The position numbers and the translations under genes are program-made. A model generated the notes under the pieces. It was not told the DNA's origin and did no database searches. It worked only from the letters and a program-made list of their open reading frames with translations. From Candidatus Obscuribacterales bacterium (GTDB lineage Bacteria > Cyanobacteriota > Vampirovibrionia > Obscuribacterales > Obscuribacteraceae): a stretch of 33,005 nucleotides of DNA. The first letter of the stretch is position 1; every line of letters begins with the position of its first letter. The stretch spans positions 1 through 33,005 of the forward strand of contig JAGVKB010000045.1 of assembly GCA_020050835.1 (NCBI GenBank). Direction: 5' to 3'. Below, piece after piece: positions 1 through 8,473 of this stretch.

Positions 1-1
1 A

Positions 2-142
2 TTTCCGGAAATTGAGAAAATGAAAAGATCTGTTTGTAGAGAAAGAGCAATTCGGCTGTTTAGCAAGGAGCGAATGACGGACCAATATGAAAAGGTCTAT
101 TCACTGTTGCAGTCAAGAAATTTCGCGGCTCAGCGCTTGTAG
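2..142 (+). CDS. Glycosyltransferase, C-terminal end only (partial)
   Basis: An open frame runs in from the left edge and ends at TAG 140-142, giving 46 residues. The end contains RERAIRLFSKERMTDQYEKV followed by a short Leu-rich tail. This pattern (Arg-rich helix, F-S-x-E-x-M, then Y-x-x-V-Y) is what the last helix of GT-B glycosyltransferases of the GT4 type usually looks like, where it crosses back to the N-terminal Rossmann domain. The catalytic part lies outside the window, so donor and acceptor cannot be told. The gene ends 57 bases before a trehalose-phosphatase-like gene on the same strand. The two may be co-transcribed and act in sequence (sugar transfer, then dephosphorylation), but that is inference. 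The 5' end is missing because of the window boundary, not because the gene is broken. Confidence 0.55.
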   Translation, partial: FPEIEKMKRSVCRERAIRLFSKERMTDQYEKVYSLLQSRNFAAQRL

Positions 143-199
143 GTTCCGAGTTCAGGCATCGAGTACGCAAATCGCCGATTCCAATCGGAGACCGCCTTT

Positions 200-1015
200 A
201 TGCTGAAGTACAAGCTCAATGGGAGCATTGAGCCGGCTCAGTTCGGTGATTTGCTGCCAATCCTGTCGAACCGGCTGCCTTTCTTGATTCTGGATTGCGA
301 TGGCACGTTGGTCCCGATTTGCGAGACTCTGGAAGAGGCGGTGTTGCACCCGTCGCAACTGAATCTCCTCAATGATGTCGGACGGCATCTGGTTGGACGA
401 GTGGCGATCGTGAGCGCTCGCGGGTTGAGCCGGTTGACACATGAGTTTGATCCGCAGGTGTTTACACTGGCTGGCAATTACGGGCTGGAGATCAGCTATC
501 CGTCCGGACAGAAATTCGTGCATCCGAAAGCCGTGCATGCTCGCTTGCTAATGATTGAGCTGGCCGCTGAGATGGCTCAGCTGATCTTGAATCTGCCGTC
601 GTTGATCCTGGACAATCATGGCTACTCGCTGTGCCTTCATTTCCATCGTTTACCGGACGACAGACTTTCAGACCTCCACACCTTCATTCATCAGCTTGAG
701 CTAGGCTATTCGACGCTCGAGTTTCGCCGGTTGAATACCAGTTATGAAGTGGTGCCTTCCGTCAACTGGGATAAATCCAGCGCTCTAGACCACATTGCTA
801 CTCACTTGAGTCTCGAAGTGGAAGATCCGCTCTATATCGCCTTTGGTGATTCAGAGATGGATGAGCCGATGTTCTCTTGGGTTAATAGACGGCAAGGTTT
901 GAGCTTTAGCGTCGGCTGCCGGGATTCAACTGCGGCTCTCGGGTTAATGGAGTCGCCCGACGATGTTTTCAAATTTCTGGATAATCTGCTGGTTCTTCAC
1001 CGACCTGTGAATTGA
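200..1015 (+). CDS. otsB: Trehalose-phosphatase-like HAD hydrolase
   Basis: A 271-residue protein of the haloacid dehalogenase superfamily, closest in pattern to trehalose-6-phosphate phosphatase. HAD motif I is LDCDGTLVP, with the nucleophile at D32 and the acid/base at D34. Motif II is VSARGL, with S72. The motif III lysine is probably K192 in WDKSSAL, and motif IV is FGDSEMDE with D217 and D221 for Mg2+. The segment GNYGLEISYPSG after motif II matches the 'GxHGxE' cap entry of OtsB proteins, although His is replaced by Tyr. The length fits OtsB (about 250-290 residues). ATG 200 has GGAG nine bases upstream. The reaction would be removal of phosphate from a phosphorylated disaccharide such as trehalose-6-phosphate, in the cytoplasm, for osmo- or desiccation protection. 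The upstream gene looks like GT4 rather than a GT20 OtsA, so the substrate may be another sugar phosphate. The gene symbol is therefore tentative. Confidence 0.8.
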   Translation: MLKYKLNGSIEPAQFGDLLPILSNRLPFLILDCDGTLVPICETLEEAVLHPSQLNLLNDVGRHLVGRVAIVSARGLSRLTHEFDPQVFTLAGNYGLEISYPSGQKFVHPKAVHARLLMIELAAEMAQLILNLPSLILDNHGYSLCLHFHRLPDDRLSDLHTFIHQLELGYSTLEFRRLNTSYEVVPSVNWDKSSALDHIATHLSLEVEDPLYIAFGDSEMDEPMFSWVNRRQGLSFSVGCRDSTAALGLMESPDDVFKFLDNLLVLHRPVN

Positions 1016-1050
1016 CCCGCCGAGCGATTGTCTGTTGACCTGGGCTTATC

Positions 1051-1058
1051 TGTATAAT
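1051..1058 (+). promoter_or_regulatory. Candidate -10 element before flavin reductase gene
   Basis: A perfect TATAAT hexamer occupies 1053-1058 in the short gap after the phosphatase gene. Transcription would start near 1065, a plausible distance from ATG 1083/1086. The upstream -35 partner is not convincing: TTGACC at 1035-1040 is only 12 bases away and TTGTCT at 1028-1033 is 19 bases away. The call rests on the -10 alone. Confidence 0.35.
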
Positions 1059-1082
1059 CGGCTGGCATGATTGAAAGGTGCC

Positions 1083-1718
1083 ATGATGATTGTCGATGTC
1101 GGTCAGATTGATTCCGAGTCCCTGTACAAAATATTGATCGGTAGTATTTTGCCGAGACCGATCGCCTGGGTCTCAACCGTCAGCAAGGAGCGAGTCTCCA
1201 ATCTCGCTCCATTTTCCTTCTTTACGGTCGCCAGTGCCGACCCGCCGATTCTCTGTTTTTCGCCCGCAAACAAAGAGGCGTCAATTGACGGCGAGGTAGT
1301 GGCGGTGCCGAAAGATACTCTCTCTAACATTCGTCAGACCGAAGAATTTGTTGTAAATATAGTTAGCCGCCAGCTGGCCGAAAAAATGGTTCAATCGAGC
1401 GGGGAGTATCCGTCTGCTGTAAGCGAGTTTGATGCAGTCGGCTTAACGCCGCTGGCGAGCCGAATGGTTTCCGCGCCGCGTGTCGGAGAGTCTTTGATTA
1501 ACATCGAGTGCCGGCTTTATCAGATTCTCGAATTCGGACACCATCCCGGTGCCGGCAATCTCGTGCTCGGCAGAATTCTGTGCATTCACCTGGACGAGTC
1601 AGTGTACAAGAATGGGAAAGTGGATCTTGATATCCTGCAACCTGTCGGCAGGCTTGGTGGCAATCAATACTGTCCGGTAAGCGAGCGTTTCGAAATCTCG
1701 CGACCGAGAGTGGTGTGA
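1083..1718 (+). CDS. Flavin reductase family protein
   Basis: A protein of about 211 residues of the flavin-reductase-like, FMN-binding split-barrel family (COG1853 type). The N-terminal segment, with ILPRPIAWVST, then SNLAPFSFFTVASADPPILCF, is the family signature for the flavin-binding barrel. Members bind FMN or FAD and either reduce it with NAD(P)H or serve as uncharacterised flavoproteins; the exact substrate cannot be read here. A TTG at 1071 would add four residues, but AAAGG at 1074-1078 sits inside that extension and serves ATG 1083 or 1086 better, and a -10 hexamer lies at 1053-1058. It is followed on the same strand, after 171 bases, by the efflux operon, so it is probably a separate unit. 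No cysteine cluster or extra domain is visible. Confidence 0.8.
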   Translation: MMIVDVGQIDSESLYKILIGSILPRPIAWVSTVSKERVSNLAPFSFFTVASADPPILCFSPANKEASIDGEVVAVPKDTLSNIRQTEEFVVNIVSRQLAEKMVQSSGEYPSAVSEFDAVGLTPLASRMVSAPRVGESLINIECRLYQILEFGHHPGAGNLVLGRILCIHLDESVYKNGKVDLDILQPVGRLGGNQYCPVSERFEISRPRVV

Positions 1719-1889
1719 ATACTTGGAGTTGTCGGTGAGTCTGCATCTGCCGAATAGAGAAGGCTTTTCGGACAATCTTAATTATCTGGTAGCTGGTAGA
1801 TTCTGCTGGAAACTTTCTAATGTCTCTGCGACAATGCGGATCTCCGGGCAGCGTGGCTCTGACCGGTTTTTTGTCAAGGGGGCCCGACT

Positions 1890-4800
1890 TTGTGGATTGT
1901 CAAGCTGGCGCTGCGGCAGCCCCACACATTCATAGTCATGTCCATTTTAATTGCCTTGTTCGGCTTCGTTTCACTGAAGCAGATGGCAGTCGATATCTTT
2001 CCGGCGATCGACGTGCCGATTGTCAGCTGCGTCTGGACTTACACCGGAATGTCAGCCGGCAATGTCGAGAATCTGGTTACAACGCCGACAGAGCGAGCGT
2101 TTACATCGACGGTAAATGGCATAGACCACATGGAATCCATGTCGCTCAGCGGCATGAGCGTGATCAAGGTCTACCTTCATAAAGGAGCCGATATCGGGCA
2201 AGCGATCGCCCAGGTATCGTCTACGGCCAACGCGGTTAAGCAGCAGCTGCCGTCCGGTATCAACCCGCCTTTCGTCACCCAGTCATCGGCGACCGATGTT
2301 CCGGTAATTCAGCTGATCGTCGGTAGTCCGACGCTGGGCGAGGCTCAATTGTTTGATGTCGCCAACAACTTCATTCGTATTCAATTGGCTGTGGTTCAGG
2401 GAGCTACCATTCCATTTCCAAATGGCGGCAAATATAGACAAGTTTGCGTAGATCTCAATCCCAATGCGTTGCTCGGCTACGGGCTGTCTCCTAAGGACAT
2501 TGTGGATGCTATCAACGCTGAAAGTGTAATCGCACCTAGCGGCACAGCCAAAATGGGGGGATCTGAGTATGTCATTACCCTTAACAACATGCCTGATGAA
2601 ATCAAGAAGCTTAACGATGTTCCGGTCAAGCACCTCGGCGGTGCTACCGTTTTTGTGCGTGATGTGGCGTTCGTTCATGACGGGTTTCAACCGCAGCTGA
2701 ACATTGTCAATCGTGAGAATCAACGCGCCGTTATTATGAGTATTTTGAAAAATGGCACTGCTTCTACGCTTTCGGTCGTGAATCAAGTCAAAGCGCTCTT
2801 GCCCCGCATTCGAGACTCGTTGCCAGTTCATCCAGTGTCTGTCGATATCTTGACCGATCAGTCCAAGTTCGTGAATGAATGCGTTGACGAAGTATTTCAA
2901 GAAGTGATTACGGCGGCCGGCCTAACGGCGATTTTCATGCTGGCAATTCTGGGCAGCTGGCGCAGTACTTTGATTGTCGTTACATCGATTCCGCTGGCGA
3001 TGATGGCGTCGGTGATCGGGTTGTATATTACCGGTAACACCATTAACTCCATGACATTAGGTGGACTGGCTCTAGCTGTCGGCATGCTGGTTGATGATGC
3101 GACCGTTGAAGTGGAAAATGTGCACCGTCAGATGAGTCTTGGCAAGCACATCGAGCAGGCAATTCTCGACGGTGCCGAAGAGGTGGCGCTGCCGGCGTTC
3201 GTTTCGACAATCTCCATTTGCATCGTTTTCTTGCCGGTGTTCTTGCTTTCGGAGCCGGCGAAATCGTTGTTCATTCCGCTTGGTCTTGCTGTTTCCTTTG
3301 CAATGTTAGCCTCCTATGGGTTGTCTCGGACGATAGTCCCGCTCATGTCCAAGCATCTATTTGGCGCTGAGGAGGAAGGTGCCGGTGGCGGAGAGCATGG
3401 TGCTCCGGTGGCTAATCCCAATATTTTTTCTCGCATTCATCTCTTTATCGATGCGCATTTCAACGGACTGAGAGATGCTTATCACGGCATCTTGACTCAA
3501 GCGCTGAAGTATCGCAAAGCGACTGTTGCCCTTTTCCTGACTGTTTATGCGGCGAGCTTTTGTTTGTTGCCGTTTATCGGAGAAGATTTCTTTCCTCCGA
3601 TTGATGCCGGCCAGCTGCGTTTGCATCTGAATGCTCCTGCCGGAACACGTGTCGAAGAGACTGAGCGAGTATTTCGAAAGGTAGAACATGCTGTTCGTAA
3701 GATTATCGACCCGGCAGACCTCGAGCTCTTGGTGGACAATATTGGCATGCCGGTTAGTGGAGTCAACTATGCCTTTTCCGATTGCCAGACAATTGGTGAA
3801 GCCGATGGCGAGATCCTCGTTACTTTGAAAGAGCACCGGAAGAAGTCTACTTGGTACTATCAAAAGAAAATTAGAGAGATGATCACCGCCGACTTTCCGG
3901 AATGTTCCTATTACTTTCAACCTGCCGATATCATCACTCAAATCCTCAATGCCGGACTGCCGGCTCCAATCGATATCAAGATACTCGGCTTCGATCGCCA
4001 GGCAAACTTTCAAGCTGCTCTGGATATCAAACGTGCGGTCGAGAAGATTCCCGGCGCGGTTGATGTTTGTTTGCACCAGGTAACGAACGCTCCGCAGTAC
4101 ATGTTTAATGTCGATCGCACGCGAGCGAATCAGCTTGGGCTGACTCAAAAGGACATTTCGAACTCGGTTCTAATTACCTTAAGCTCGAGCTTTCAAGTAT
4201 CGCCCAATTTCTGGGTTAATCCGCAGAGCGGAGTACAGTATTACCTGGAAACGCTCGCTCCGCAGTACCGAATAAATTCGATTAACGATCTCGGGAATAT
4301 CTCGATTGCTACTGGCGAGACACAGCAAACAACAACCATTTCCGGTCTTACTAGCACGCAGACGACTGCCGGTCCGTCGCCGATGCAGCTGTTGTCAAAC
4401 GTTGCCAGCCCGGTTAGATCATTTACGCCTTACGTCGTGAATCACTTCAACGTTCAAAATGCCTACGATGTTTATGCCGCCTGCCAGAATCGAGATCTCG
4501 GTGGAGTAGCGCTCGAAGTGCAGCATATAGTCAAGGAGATGAAGAAGAAGCTCCCAGCCAAAGGGACTTTCATCGTCGTAGCCGGGCAGGTGCTCAGTAT
4601 GTTAACTGCATTTGCCGGCTTGCTGATCGGGTTGGTCGGTGCTCTGGTGCTGGTTTATCTGCTGTTAGTGGTGAACTATCAGTCCTGGGTAGATCCACTA
4701 ATTATCCTGATGGCTGTGCCTGGAGCGCTGTCGGGGATAATGTGGAGTCTATTCATCAGTCAGACAACTTTCAGCGTACCGGCTTTGATGGGCACCATTA

Positions 4801-5126
4801 TGACTATCGGTGTCGCGTCCGCCAATAGCATCTTGATGGTGACCTTTTGTAACGAGCAACTGCGCGAGGGAAAGACGGCCACTGAAGCAGCATCGACGGG
4901 TGGATTTCAACGCTTCCGTCCGGTTTGCATGACGGCGATGGCGATGATTCTCGGGATGATACCGATGTCTTTGAGCACTGGTATGAACGCACCGATCGGG
5001 CGCGCAGTGATTGGCGGGCTATCAGTCGCTACATTCTCCACGTTGATCTTTGTTCCAGTTATGTACAGTATTTTGCGCGGGATGAGCCGCTCTTCGAAGC
5101 CGGTATCGATGGATTCTCAACAATAA
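1890..5126 (+). CDS. RND-family efflux permease (AcrB/HAE1-like)
   Basis: A 1078-residue inner-membrane proton-driven drug/solute exporter. It has the duplicated RND plan: TM1 at about residues 10-30, a large periplasmic loop, TM2-6 (about 335-480), then a second periplasmic loop and TM8-12 (about 915-1065). The proton-relay motif GMLVDDATVEVENVHR carries D402 and D403, matching AcrB D407/D408. In TM10 the motif is GVASANSILM near residue 975, so the relay lysine of AcrB (K940) is Ala, as in other RND subgroups. The start is TTG 1890, chosen because AAGGGGG at 1876-1882 lies seven bases upstream and the first residues (MWIVKLALRQP) match typical RND N-termini. It is first in an operon; its TAA overlaps the adaptor ATG by one base. 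No local regulator gene is present, so the transported substrate is unknown. Confidence 0.93.
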   Translation: MWIVKLALRQPHTFIVMSILIALFGFVSLKQMAVDIFPAIDVPIVSCVWTYTGMSAGNVENLVTTPTERAFTSTVNGIDHMESMSLSGMSVIKVYLHKGADIGQAIAQVSSTANAVKQQLPSGINPPFVTQSSATDVPVIQLIVGSPTLGEAQLFDVANNFIRIQLAVVQGATIPFPNGGKYRQVCVDLNPNALLGYGLSPKDIVDAINAESVIAPSGTAKMGGSEYVITLNNMPDEIKKLNDVPVKHLGGATVFVRDVAFVHDGFQPQLNIVNRENQRAVIMSILKNGTASTLSVVNQVKALLPRIRDSLPVHPVSVDILTDQSKFVNECVDEVFQEVITAAGLTAIFMLAILGSWRSTLIVVTSIPLAMMASVIGLYITGNTINSMTLGGLALAVGMLVDDATVEVENVHRQMSLGKHIEQAILDGAEEVALPAFVSTISICIVFLPVFLLSEPAKSLFIPLGLAVSFAMLASYGLSRTIVPLMSKHLFGAEEEGAGGGEHGAPVANPNIFSRIHLFIDAHFNGLRDAYHGILTQALKYRKATVALFLTVYAASFCLLPFIGEDFFPPIDAGQLRLHLNAPAGTRVEETERVFRKVEHAVRKIIDPADLELLVDNIGMPVSGVNYAFSDCQTIGEADGEILVTLKEHRKKSTWYYQKKIREMITADFPECSYYFQPADIITQILNAGLPAPIDIKILGFDRQANFQAALDIKRAVEKIPGAVDVCLHQVTNAPQYMFNVDRTRANQLGLTQKDISNSVLITLSSSFQVSPNFWVNPQSGVQYYLETLAPQYRINSINDLGNISIATGETQQTTTISGLTSTQTTAGPSPMQLLSNVASPVRSFTPYVVNHFNVQNAYDVYAACQNRDLGGVALEVQHIVKEMKKKLPAKGTFIVVAGQVLSMLTAFAGLLIGLVGALVLVYLLLVVNYQSWVDPLIILMAVPGALSGIMWSLFISQTTFSVPALMGTIMTIGVASANSILMVTFCNEQLREGKTATEAASTGGFQRFRPVCMTAMAMILGMIPMSLSTGMNAPIGRAVIGGLSVATFSTLIFVPVMYSILRGMSRSSKPVSMDSQQ

Positions 5127-6487
5127 TGAAACAGACAAACTCTTCGGTCAAAACAATTAGATCTATCCGGTACCGAAATCCGTCCGGAAACGTGCTTCTG
5201 GTCGCTGCCGTTGTGGTGGCAATCATATTGGTCGGTTTGTTAATTGTTGGCGTCATTCCGCGGATGGAAAATGGCAAAGAGCTAAAGCGTATGGAAGCCA
5301 CTACTTCTGGTGCAGTACCGGTAGTGCATACGATTAAGGCTGAGGCTGCACCATATGAAGAATCCGGTATCTTACCCGGCAGCATCGGAGCGATGCAGTA
5401 TGCCAACATTTATGCGCGGGTGGATGGCTACTTGAAGAGCCGCTTCGTCGATATCGGCAGCGTAGTAAAAACAGGTGAGCTGTTGGCCGAGATCGACACG
5501 CCAACGATTGACGAGAACCTCAAGCAATCTCAGGCGGACCTGGCCCAGGCAAAGGCCCAACTCAAGAGCGCTAATTCACAACTAAAAGAGGCTCAAGCTC
5601 AGCTCTTGTCGGCCAAAGCAGTCGTTGAGAGAACGCAGTCCGAAGAGAACTTGGCGGCGATTACGGCTACTCGCTGGAAGAATATGGCTGACAAAGGTGC
5701 GGTTACTCTCCAGAGCAGAGATGAGAAGGTAAGCACCTATGCGGTGCAGACTGCCAGTTTAAAGGCCTCAGTTGCGCAAGAGACTGCTTCCGAGTCTGCG
5801 GTGTCGACTGCTCAGTCGCAGGTGCAGGTGGCGGAGGCGCAAGTTTCAGCTAAGCAAGCCAACGTGCGTTACTGGCTGGTGCAACAGTCCTTCAAGCGGG
5901 TCCTGGCTCCGTTCGATGGTGTCATTACTTTGCGCAAGGTAGACCCTGGTGCTCTGATTACGGCGGGAAGCCAATCATCAAGTCTTGAGCTTTTTCAAAT
6001 GGCGAAATTGGATGTTGTCAGAACTTACATCAACGTTCCACAATCGGTAGCCAGTCTGGTGCGTCCCGGCCAAACGGCGGATCTTCTGCTGGCTGAGTTT
6101 CCCGGACGTGTTTTTGCCGGAACAATAGCCTGCGTCTCTGGAGCGCTCGACCCCAATACTAGAACCAGGCAGACCGAGGTGCGCGTAAACAATCAGGACC
6201 ACATTTTGTTGCCGGGCATGTATGCGCAAGTAAAGATCAAAGTCAGGCAGGACGATCCCTGGGTGAAAGTCGCTGGCACGACGCTTGTGCCCAGAGGCAA
6301 CGGTATGTATGTAGTAGTGGTGAAGGATAACAAAGCCAGTTATCGCAAGGTGGACATCGGTCGCGATTTTGGCGATCAGGTCGAAATTAAGTACGGGCTG
6401 CATGCTGGCGATGAGGTGGCAGTAAGCCCGCCGATTGATCTCAAAGAGGGAGAATCCGTCAAGCCAGTGGCTCTTGCTTCCGAGTAA
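5126..6487 (+). CDS. RND efflux periplasmic adaptor (membrane fusion protein)
   Basis: A 453-residue HlyD/AcrA-type adaptor linking the permease to the outer-membrane channel. Residues 1-22 are cytoplasmic and residues 23-45 form a single membrane anchor, with no lipobox. The first lipoyl half (about 90-125) contains IYARVDGYLKSRFVDIGSVV. An Ala/Gln-rich coiled-coil hairpin spans about 130-250. The second lipoyl half is VLAPFDGVITLRKVDPGALI near 260-280, followed by the beta-barrel and membrane-proximal domains. The open frame extends upstream to 4925, but ATG 5126 overlaps the permease stop (TAATG) and gives a normal MFP N-terminus. The longer version would start inside the permease gene, so 5126 is chosen. 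The overlap implies translational coupling and near-equal synthesis with the permease. Confidence 0.92.
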   Translation: MKQTNSSVKTIRSIRYRNPSGNVLLVAAVVVAIILVGLLIVGVIPRMENGKELKRMEATTSGAVPVVHTIKAEAAPYEESGILPGSIGAMQYANIYARVDGYLKSRFVDIGSVVKTGELLAEIDTPTIDENLKQSQADLAQAKAQLKSANSQLKEAQAQLLSAKAVVERTQSEENLAAITATRWKNMADKGAVTLQSRDEKVSTYAVQTASLKASVAQETASESAVSTAQSQVQVAEAQVSAKQANVRYWLVQQSFKRVLAPFDGVITLRKVDPGALITAGSQSSSLELFQMAKLDVVRTYINVPQSVASLVRPGQTADLLLAEFPGRVFAGTIACVSGALDPNTRTRQTEVRVNNQDHILLPGMYAQVKIKVRQDDPWVKVAGTTLVPRGNGMYVVVVKDNKASYRKVDIGRDFGDQVEIKYGLHAGDEVAVSPPIDLKEGESVKPVALASE

Positions 6488-6498
6488 GGCGTCTATTG

Positions 6499-8289
6499 AT
6501 GAACAGGAAAGCGCAGGAATCTGAGTTGACATTAACGGCTGCTGACAGAGCAAGAAATTCCTTTGCCGAGGGCACATCATCTCCAACCGCGATTTTGCGA
6601 GCGGCAGCGTCGATCTTGCTTGTGCTGTCGTGCATAGTGTCGCTCTTGGTGCTGCCGGCCTGGGCAGAGCTTCCAGCGCCGGCTCCAGCCGAGCCGATTC
6701 CGCTCAGAGGATTGGGTTCTCCGCTGCCTGAACCGGACAAGCATACATTGGACAATATCAGGCTTGACGCCGAAGAGAGCAGCGGTGCGATTTTCGAACA
6801 GCCGGATCAAGTACTGGTAAAACCGCCGCTATTGAAAGCGCTGATTCAATTGGACAATAAGCTCTCTCCCTACGGGTTAGATGCCAATACCAAACCAAGC
6901 AGACCGATTACGCTGGCGGAAGTAGAGAAGATAGCGCTGGACAATAACTTGGTCGTCAAAATCTCTCATACCGATCAGGAAAACTATCATTGGCAGTATC
7001 GCGGAGCGCTCGGGGGATTCTTGCCCAGCATGTCCAACAGCATCAGCTATCAAGCATTAACCGGCAAGTATGCCAGTCCATTTGGATTGCTCGCCTCGGT
7101 AGATAACATCAATCTGGTGATGCCTAATAGCGGCAGCTACTACTTCTTCCAAGGCGGCAAGGTTCTGTATGGCGCGCTTCAGAGCAAGCACAGATACAAG
7201 GCTTCGCAGTTTGCCTTGAAAGGCACTACCAACGACATCCTGTACGAGGCGGCAAAGCTCTATTACGACCTTGTGTTGAATGATGTCCTATTGCAAATCA
7301 AGGTGAAAGCTGTTGAAACATCGCAAGCGCTTCTGGCTCGCGCGATGATCCGTTATGACAACGGGGCTGCTACCAAGCTTGAAGTGTTGCAGGCACGCAC
7401 TCAGCTGTCCAAGGATAGGCAAGCTCTGATTTCACAGCAGATAGCCAGGAGGCAGGCGGCGATTCATCTGTCGACCGCCTTGAATCTGGATACTTCCGAA
7501 GATCTAACCGTGGAAAACAGGCTGTTGTCTAAGGTTCGGTTGGTGGATTCGGCGTTGAGCGCCGGTGATCTTTTAAGCATAGCAATTGATAATCGTCCGG
7601 AGTTAAAGCATTACGAGCAGTTGCGTTTGGCGGCTAAAGATGCCGTGAAAGTGGCTGTCTCAGCCTTGCTGCCGACTGTTCAGGGCACCGCTGTAGCAGC
7701 TTCGACCGGTGCCCGCGTTACCAGCTCCGGCTCTGGCTCGCAGAGTGCGGCATCAACTTCCGGTTTCGCGGCCGGAGGTTTCAGTGTATCGGGTGCTTCG
7801 GCGACTCCCTCCTCTGGTGGTGGCAGCTCTCAACCAAAGTATGCGCAGACTGAAATCTTCGTGATCGGAGTTGCGGTCGAATGGACACTTCCTGGTCTGG
7901 GCTCGATTGCGGCCGCTAATGTGCAGTCGGCTAAATGGGTGGCTCGTAAAGCTCAGTTAGAATTCAATTACAAGCTGGCGCGAGTTTATGAAGAGGTGCG
8001 CGATGCTTATCTGGAAAGTCTGGAGGCGGAAAATCTGATCAAGGAAACCACAGACATGGTGGAGTCCACGAAAGAGCAGCTCAACGTCGCTGTTACCCGG
8101 ATGGAAGAAGGTGTCGGCATTGACGTCGACGTAATCAATGCGCAGCGGGACTACACGTCTGCTCTGGTCGACAAGGCCAGCGCTATCGCAAAGTTCGATT
8201 CGGCACAGGTTAAGCTTTTAAGGACGATCGGCAAGATTTCATATGACACGGTAGCGAGAGCGGTTCCTGTCACCAACCAGTCGAAGTAG
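6499..8289 (+). CDS. TolC-family outer membrane efflux protein
   Basis: A 596-residue outer-membrane channel component with two OEP repeats. ATG 6499 is preferred over the adjacent TTG 6496 because AAGG at 6486-6489 is nine bases away. About 32 hydrophilic residues precede a hydrophobic export signal (ILLVLSCIVSLLVLPAWA), with likely cleavage at AWA-E; this N-terminal extension is unusual. The first repeat has GALGGFLPSMSNSISY and later ELKHYEQLRLAAKDAV; the second has the AYLESLEAE and MEEGVGIDVDVINAQRDYTSA signatures of the helical barrel. Between them sits a Ser/Gly/Ala-rich stretch of about 50 residues (near 405-450) that probably forms an extended surface loop. The gene begins 11 bases after the adaptor stop and completes the tripartite operon. 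Confidence 0.9.
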   Translation: MNRKAQESELTLTAADRARNSFAEGTSSPTAILRAAASILLVLSCIVSLLVLPAWAELPAPAPAEPIPLRGLGSPLPEPDKHTLDNIRLDAEESSGAIFEQPDQVLVKPPLLKALIQLDNKLSPYGLDANTKPSRPITLAEVEKIALDNNLVVKISHTDQENYHWQYRGALGGFLPSMSNSISYQALTGKYASPFGLLASVDNINLVMPNSGSYYFFQGGKVLYGALQSKHRYKASQFALKGTTNDILYEAAKLYYDLVLNDVLLQIKVKAVETSQALLARAMIRYDNGAATKLEVLQARTQLSKDRQALISQQIARRQAAIHLSTALNLDTSEDLTVENRLLSKVRLVDSALSAGDLLSIAIDNRPELKHYEQLRLAAKDAVKVAVSALLPTVQGTAVAASTGARVTSSGSGSQSAASTSGFAAGGFSVSGASATPSSGGGSSQPKYAQTEIFVIGVAVEWTLPGLGSIAAANVQSAKWVARKAQLEFNYKLARVYEEVRDAYLESLEAENLIKETTDMVESTKEQLNVAVTRMEEGVGIDVDVINAQRDYTSALVDKASAIAKFDSAQVKLLRTIGKISYDTVARAVPVTNQSK

Positions 8290-8302
8290 CCGGTCTAGTT
8301 CG

Positions 8303-8467
8303 CATCCGGCTCAGGCGATCATTTTGGAGGCTAAAAGAAGCGCAGTCGATCTGATTGTGATGGGAGCTGAACCTAAGCACGGCAAAAGTTAATTCCTGGG
8401 ACACTCGATTAACTTCGTGCTTCGAAACGCACCATGCGCAGTGGCAATTCTCAAATCGAGCGGATAA
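8303..8467 (+). pseudogene. Decayed C-terminal USP domain (transporter-type) with in-frame stop
   Basis: Directly behind the TolC gene, one frame reads HPAQAIILEAKRSAVDLIVM, then GAEPKHGKS, a TAA stop at 8390-8392, and continues FLGHSINFVLRNAPCAVAIL to a second TAA at 8465-8467. The two halves together match the last half of a universal stress protein domain: the DLIVMGA strand, the glycine loop, the (L/F)G-S/T-helix and the APC-V-A-I-L terminal strand. The FVLRNAPC ending is typical of USP domains appended to APC-type transporters. There is no start codon or upstream half, because the TolC gene occupies the place where it should be. The fragment is therefore a relic of a gene lost by deletion and point mutation, not an active gene. 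Read-through of the stop is possible in principle but would still give only about 55 residues. Confidence 0.6.
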
Positions 8468-8473
8468 GCAAAC

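Noticed and set aside
2283-2900. 205-residue minus-strand frame
   Set aside because: It is antisense to the same permease, with no ribosome site and no recognisable motif.
3357-4148. 263-residue frame on the minus strand inside the RND permease gene
   Set aside because: It is fully antisense to a well-supported permease, has no family-like pattern and is explained by codon bias of the real gene.
5978-6586. 202-residue minus-strand frame over the adaptor/TolC junction
   Set aside because: It is a shadow of the adaptor gene; its composition is not protein-like and it crosses the operon boundary.
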